Shown piece by piece: positions 8,012-13,125 of a stretch of DNA of 13,125 nucleotides. The notes below the pieces were generated by a model, which was not told the DNA's origin, did no database searches, and was given only the letters and a program-made list of their open reading frames with translations. Within the stretch, counting starts at the first letter, position 1; each line of letters starts with the position of its first letter. The position numbers and the translations under genes are program-made. The DNA comes from Cyclostephanos tholiformis (Eukaryota; Bacillariophyta; Thalassiosirophyceae; Thalassiosirales; Thalassiosiraceae), in the NCBI GenBank assembly GCA_036939975.1, contig JALLPB010000760.1, positions 1 to 13,125 of the forward strand, in the 5' to 3' direction.

Positions 8012-11000
8012 TTAAACGTCATCTGTCATAGACGGCATAATCAATTGTTGATCTTCGTAACTGCCCTGCAGGAGATATGTAAAAGGAATCTTGAATCGCG
8101 TGAATGCTACAATCATATTCCACCACAACGTGGCATTTATTCCGCAACCCTCCCGGAATTTGGGATCAATGATTCGATCAATATTAACCGGCTCAATATC
8201 TCTAACATCGGCACCTAAGATTTTGGTAGCCTTGCTACCAACTGACTTATTGACGAGGCTTCGTATTTCGCGGAGTAAAACCCAGGGTGAAAGGTAATCA
8301 CAGTAGAGAGGTGTGCCCTTTCCTTGAGATCCTTCAAATGTATCCAAGTTACACGAAACTGAAAATTTGGGGATGAATCTGTGTTTGCACGATGGGCACA
8401 TGGTCGTGTAATCCTTCGTTTGACAGGGTTTCCATCCTGAAATGACACAATCTTGATCTAGTACAAAAGAGCACTTAGGGCAGGTATCACTGTCAGCGTC
8501 TACAATTATTCCAGGATAAAGGTCCTCGAGGATGCATTGGCTAAGTACCAAATGAGTCGCGATAGCATCTGTCACACGTAGACTGTCTTTCTTTGTGAAG
8601 CTATGATCAGAAAGCCGTTTCATTTGCTTTCCTTTCGCGATCTTAAACGCACGTCTATTCGCCGCGATTGATGATGACATCGCGTTCTGAAACCCAGTCA
8701 AAAGTTTTGAGCCGCCTGTTTTCATGGATTTTAAAGTACGCTCAGCCTCCGCTTGCAGTCGGACCGCGGGATGAGCCGATGCCACTGCGTGTGAAGAATC
8801 TCGCGAAGAATTGATGACGGAAGAAGTAGCAGATGGATGTGACATGATCGTTGAAATTTCAGAAGAGGTGTCAATTTCTTTTCTTAGAGTGTGCATCTCT
8901 TCTATTTCAGCGTTGCTAAAGGCCTTCATAAACTCAAAGTAGACCTCGGGGTCGACTGCTAGACCGTCTTGGGTCATCATTTCCATCAATTTCTGAGCTC
9001 GGTGCGTAATGCCGCATCGACCACATGCCTCAATCAATGTCTTGTACGTGATAGACTCAGCTGGTAGTTTTCTCTTGCGCATCATTATTAATGTGTTGTA
9101 ACCCAGGTCGATTTGGGCCTTGGCAATAGCACGGGCTTTCTCGATGACAGCTGCCAACTCCTCTTGATCAGAACTTGTACCTGATAGCTCTGGCTGTTCA
9201 GTCATACCGGTCGATCTCGCCCATGGATTGCCAATAAACGTTGGAGTATCAATTACTTTCCTCACATCTGTGCAAAGGTTGATGCAGTCGGGATTACAAA
9301 TATCGGTAGCATCGGCATCGTTGTGTATCGTCTCCATTGACTCTGGTGGGTCTGGCCTCTTCGTTGGGTGAAAGGTGGTAGCAGGGGCATTGTTGTGTAT
9401 TTTCTCAATTGACTCTTGTGGGTCTGGCTTCTTCGTTGGGTGAAATGTGGAGTGCAAAAATTGAAAATTTTCTCCAGCCATCCATGGTGGGTTAACTTTT
9501 GGATTCCAAGGACCTTCTGAGTTGGATGAATCAATTGATGCGGCATCTGGGTTTTGATCGAGAATATTTTCAGAGAGAGCCGTGTTTTGTTGAACAAGAA
9601 GGGACCATTCTTTGCCTATGGTATATGAGAAAGTAGTAAAAAACAATACGAAGGCGGTCGCTTCGGGGGATGGATTGTTACTTCCAGCCAATCTTCGAGT
9701 CGCCGTAGAGGTTTCGCGCCCGTTGCTAAGCATGGCTGTCAACGCCAATCTTCGATCAAATTCAGCAGTGATGATTTTCGGGGTAGGTCTCGGCGTGCCG
9801 TAGAGAGACTGGTCAAATGATTCGGGCCACGTAGGGTAAGTGTAAGAACCTTTCTTCATATCGTACGTGACATCAAACCTTGACCGAGGGGGCAAATTTG
9901 CTCGGTTAGGAGGAATCGCATCGATTTGTTTTAGATTTCGATGGGCATTGGCGCTGTGGAGGAATGGCGTTTCCCTCTTCTTCAGGTTGAGCTTGCTTCT
10001 GTTTCGCTTTGCGTCGATGCTTTGGTCGAAGAATGTTACATCAGGTGCTTTACCCGCATTGTACATCCGCCGAGTGACAAAATCGTCGAACTGCTGTGTG
10101 CCAATCAGCTCCTCCAGAAAAGGCTGAAAGTCTGGCAGCTGTGAGTTTACAAACTCGACAGCGCGGAATCGTCCACCATAATCTGAACTAGAGCCACGCC
10201 AAGAAGATTGCTGATTTTTTGGCACTGGTGGCATGAATTTGCGGTAATCCTTCAACATGGATACATAGAATCGAAGAAATGCTTCTTGCACTGCATCCCA
10301 ACGACTTTGACCAGCGTCCAAACTAATTACAGTGTCGGAGTATACCAAACTCATAGAGTCGGGCGCATGAGCTTGAACAAAGGCTTGATCCATCGTACAG
10401 ATTTTTTCATCCCATACTGAATCCGCCGTGCATAGCAATTTATTCAAGAGGTTTACGTCACCGTTAAGACGAGCTTGTTCTACTTCCGATGTTTTCAGAC
10501 CCCTGGCTTTCCAAAATACATCGCCCGCGTGCTTTTCTAACGTCTCTTCTAGTTTCATCTTCCGTCGTTGTGGGATTATGGGTAGTTCAGGGGTACGATC
10601 CCCCATGGTGATCACATTTCTATCTAAGTCCACTACAACAGTTTCATCGGAAATGTCACCGACTGCGTACGGAAAAATCTCCCGGCTTATGCCAATCAGG
10701 TAAGGCATGGGAGCATCGAGCATTGGAGTCAAAAAGCGTGGTAGGCTAAAACAATTTGAGATTTCGTCCGTCACACGAATGTCTTAGCAAGTGAAAGACG
10801 AACAAGTCGTGTAAACAAGCTAAAATAAAAAACATGCTCACCATGGGATGTAAAGATGGGACCACCGCAATGGAAAAAGCATTGAGCACAAGATCTCGGC
10901 ACATACTGTCAGCAGACTCAGCTGACTGGACACGAGCAATACTTTTCTTTCGCATGCCAACGTATACCACACAAATAAAACATTCCCGATGTCCAAACAT

Positions 11001-12727
11001 TCAAAAAGCAAACCGTAAGGCAAGCTCACATAAGGTATAGGTTGATCTGCGGGAGGTGCCCAAAAGCCAATCTTAGAATCTAGAATCGACACGTTCACCT
11101 GAAATGACCCCGGTGGGGGGGCTGGAACCTCTGAACAAATGTTGAGAATATACCGCTCTAGTGGCGCAGTCATCAAGTTCGTTGAGGTTCCCAGCCTGTA
11201 CAACTGAGTGAGATACGTCCGAAAGGCGCTTAAATATGGCCACGTTGAAAGTAAGCATAACACTCGTGGTGCATAATATTTTTGGTTTTCGGTACGGTGC
11301 AACGCTTCGTAAGAGCCGTTGACTGAGCACTCAACGTAACCACGTTCCTGCCCCCCTTTCCGCGAGGGAGACCAATCATTCTTCTCGCCACTCACGATTT
11401 CGAGTACATCGGAATGAAGTGTTATCTCTTCGTGCACTGTGAGGCAAGTTCCGTACATTTTTCCGCCCCTTGAGTCTGTCAACACGAAGTAATGGACAGT
11501 GGGCATCTTATATTCACGCAACGGCACAATGACGTCTCCCCGAGGATAGCAAAACTTCGGTATCATGGGATTTAAAGGCTGGTCGGGGTGATCAACTGGT
11601 GGATACCGCGCCGTGACCACTGGCTCTAATATGCAATTTGTAGAGCCTTCGTCGTACTGTTGATTACAATTGTCGTGGCCAATTCGTATATTTTCCGATA
11701 CACCCTTAGACGCGGTCTTTCTCTCTGGCAGTGGCGCAATTCGCGGGGTCGCGGGTCTTTCTGATATTGGCGACATTGATTCACCCGGCGGTGGCAGCGG
11801 TGCTGGGGATAGGTCAGACGAATTTCTGCGTGCCGATGGTCGAAACGTCGATCCTTCTACATTAGCATGTGTCGGGCGCTCGTTGGTTCTGGATGTGCCA
11901 CCATCAAGGGAGAATGAAGAATCCGCCGAAGAACAGGATTGGTCATCCTCCGTATTTTTTTCCTTATCCCCTCTCCCCTCGTTGGATGAAGTACGTGTCA
12001 TGGCCTTCAGTTTCGACAGCGTTTTATCCAATTGCATGCTCTCCAACTTTTTCTCCAAGCTCTTGAATCCTGACACACTCATTATTGTATTTTCTCGGTT
12101 TTTATTTTGTCTCTCATTCAAGGAATTTACGGTAGTAGCACTGCCACTCCCATCGCTAAGGAATCTACCCAAATGGGCCCTCCTTACATCCATCCGTGCC
12201 ACCACCTGCGTCGTACGGAAACGTTTTAGTGGGGTTTTTCTTAAACTTCCCCCGTCATTTGTTCTAGGTAACTTTTCACTCTCGTTCGTTATCCTGACTT
12301 TTGGCACGCTGGACACGACAACGAAATATTCCACCAATCTTCTGCTAATCTCTTTCGCACCATTTTCTTCGGAGGACTTTGATTCATCTATTCCAATGTC
12401 ACCTTTGGTCCCACTTTCATATTGCTTTGCACCTGCATTTTTTTTTTGTTGCCATGCATCTGCGTCTACGGCACGTTCGACGACATTCCTAGACCGCGGC
12501 GTATCCTCGAATGATGTACACGGAGTGTAAAATGAATCGGAATCGCCCCCCGATGAGTGCGATGCGATGACTTTCTCCTGCATGATTACGGGCGCGTGCG
12601 CACTGTGTCTGCCCGCGTCGTTTTTCGCGTCGTCGATGATGAGGACGGGGACGGGTCTTACGGGAGCGCTGTTGTCATCGTACACAACTTCGATTTCGAG
12701 ACCTTGATCAACGTCCTGAATTGCCAT
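8012..12727 (-). CDS. DENND4-like DENN-domain Rab exchange factor, two exons
   Basis: DENN proteins activate Rab GTPases by exchanging GDP for GTP on membranes. Joining exons 12727-10842 and 10745-8012 gives 1539 aa. A uDENN-like start (LVEYFVVVSSVPKV, 131-144) is separated by a Ser/Thr-rich, low-complexity stretch from the rest of uDENN (from about 368: RYPPVDHPDQP, KFCYPRGD, YFVLTDSRGGKMYGTCL). cDENN runs from YVSLPYGLLFECLDI (566-580) through LLVSSQLSLLTVCAEIL to HLYIP|CLPRFL and PMPYLIGI. dDENN follows at about 779-881 (QEAFLRFYVSMLKDY, FLEELIGTQQFDDFV, FFDQSI..KRNRSKL). A duplicated 24-aa unit lies at 1062-1109, two PPR-like helices near 1174-1239 and CPKC...CPSC (1384-1415). A C-terminal block (YLSPWVLLREI...WWNMIVAFTRFKIP) resembles the DENND4 end. 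I see no MABP domain. The Rab partner is unknown; animal DENND4 acts on Rab10. An in-frame TGA shortly upstream supports the ATG. Confidence 0.88.
9305..9448 (-). repeat. 72-base in-frame tandem duplication inside the DENN gene
   Basis: Units 9305-9376 and 9377-9448 are near-identical with period 72, exactly 24 codons, so the frame is kept. In protein each carries TFHPTK(K/R)PDP(Q/P)ES(I/M)E(K/T)IHN(N/D)A. The repeat falls in the variable linker between dDENN and the PPR-like part. It is probably a fairly recent slippage or unequal-crossover product. Confidence 0.88.
10746..10841 (-). other. Intron of the DENN gene (96 bases)
   Basis: On the minus strand the donor is CCCATG|GTGAGC at 10842/10841 and the acceptor is TTGTTTTAG|CC at 10746/10745. 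The intron holds in-frame stops in the exon 1 frame. Splicing forms TG+C (Cys) and joins HLYIP to LPRFLTPMLDAPMPYLIG. This is the continuous cDENN pattern expected of the family, so the junction is well supported. Confidence 0.93.
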
Positions 12728-12932
12728 TTCCCATCCGCTATTTCATATGAGAGCACAATGTCCTATTTGGAACACTCATTCCTCCGCAACGACATGCTGC
12801 CCCTGAGCTGCGCTGCCTAGAGAGGTATAGATAATATGCAATAAATAAAAATATCGAAGAGTCGGAGAGCGGCGTGTTTGAATTGAAAACAAGAAAACAA
12901 AAGCTCGGATATCGTACTGGATACTATGTTGT
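12728..12932 (-). promoter_or_regulatory. Upstream region of the DENN gene
   Basis: About 205 bases lie between the DENN start codon and the hairpin cluster. They presumably contain the 5' untranslated region and core promoter. An AT-rich patch (12823-12856) is the only TATA-like stretch, and I cannot place a specific element. The open frame running through it on the plus strand is a shadow of DENN exon 1. Confidence 0.35.
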
Positions 12933-12975
12933 CGCAGCTAAATTCGATATTCCGCCATATTCGAATTTAGCTGCG
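12933..12975. repeat. Inverted repeat A (15-base perfect arms)
   Basis: CGCAGCTAAATTCGA (12933-12947) is the exact reverse complement of TCGAATTTAGCTGCG (12961-12975), with a 13-base spacer. The inner 11 bases of each arm recur in inverted repeat C. It could form a stable cruciform or RNA hairpin. Confidence 0.92.
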
Positions 12976-13011
12976 CATGTAATATCGAAAACCTATATTC
13001 GATTTTACATG
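12976..13011. repeat. Inverted repeat B (13-base arms, one mismatch)
   Basis: CATGTAATATCGA (12976-12988) pairs with TCGATTTTACATG (12999-13011) except for one T-T mismatch, leaving a 10-base loop. It directly abuts inverted repeats A and C without a gap. Confidence 0.88.
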
Positions 13012-13051
13012 GCTAAATTCGAATATACATGGCCCGAATATCGAATTTAGC
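13012..13051. repeat. Inverted repeat C (11-base perfect arms)
   Basis: GCTAAATTCGA (13012-13022) and TCGAATTTAGC (13041-13051) are exact reverse complements with an 18-base spacer. The same 11-mer forms the arms of repeat A, so four copies, two in each orientation, occur within about 120 bases. Confidence 0.9.
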
Positions 13052-13082
13052 GATAGATTTTGTCCGCCGTTCTACCGTAAAA

Positions 13083-13116
13083 ACCGGGGATTAAGAAACA
13101 CCGGGGATTAAGAAAC
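13083..13116. repeat. Two identical 17-base tandem units
   Basis: ACCGGGGATTAAGAAAC occurs at 13083-13099 and again at 13100-13116 with no difference. The window ends nine bases later, so a longer array outside the window is possible. It follows the hairpin cluster by about 30 bases. Confidence 0.95.
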
Positions 13117-13125
13117 AGACACTAA

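Noticed and set aside
7774..8022. 82-aa minus-strand open frame between the coiled-coil and DENN genes
   Set aside because: Part of it translates an (AT)n run into alternating Ile/Tyr, it overlaps the DENN stop, and it has no recognisable features.
10746..11000. 84-aa minus-strand open frame covering the DENN intron
   Set aside because: It reads the end of exon 1 in another frame and runs into the intron. Splicing of the DENN gene explains the region better.
11670..12530. 286-aa open frame on the plus strand
   Set aside because: It lies wholly antisense to DENN exon 1, in the low-complexity insert. Its Ser/Phe/Leu-rich product has no recognisable domain, and the opposite strand carries clear family motifs.
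8012..12727. Two separate genes instead of one DENN gene
   Set aside because: The first frame stops in the middle of the cDENN domain, at HLYIP, and the second resumes it at LPRFL. Good donor and acceptor sites lie exactly at the break and keep frame.

Overview
The window looks like nuclear DNA of a microalga with a secondary plastid of red-algal origin, most likely a diatom or another ochrophyte. A haptophyte or similar lineage is not excluded. The main evidence is a nuclear-type ATP synthase gamma gene whose product starts with a secretory signal peptide ending in A-N-A-F. This is the signal-peptide/transit-peptide junction typical of such plastid precursors. Short GT-AG introns in two other genes confirm a eukaryotic genome.

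Layout: positions 1-1905 are AT-rich and carry no gene I can support. Positions 1906-3021 (minus) encode plastid ATP synthase gamma. A 463-base divergent promoter region with CRE-type TGACGT motifs separates it from a three-exon plus-strand gene (3485-5112) for mitochondrial glycine cleavage T-protein. Convergent to that gene lies a minus-strand coiled-coil protein of unknown function (5345-7621, 758 aa). Upstream of it on the same strand is a large two-exon DENN-domain gene (12727 down to 8012, 1539 aa after removing a 96-base intron). Its architecture of uDENN, cDENN, dDENN, PPR-like repeats, a CxxC...CxxC zinc-ribbon-like motif and a conserved C-terminal module is that of the DENND4 group of Rab guanine-nucleotide exchange factors. 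The right edge (12933-13116) holds three consecutive hairpins built from a shared short motif, then two identical 17-base tandem units. This may be the edge of an unrecognised repeat or mobile element.

Functional view: the divergent pair combines plastid ATP synthesis with photorespiratory glycine decarboxylation, two light- and carbon-linked processes, so shared control through the common promoter is plausible but not shown. The two right-hand genes concern membrane traffic (DENN) and an unknown structural role (coiled coil). By eye their coding sequence is less GC-rich than the two left-hand metabolic genes. I see no rRNA, tRNA, CRISPR array or recognisable transposase. No clear new multi-gene system is evident. 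The most unusual items are the DENND4-like protein with its interrupted uDENN module and the palindrome cluster at the right end.
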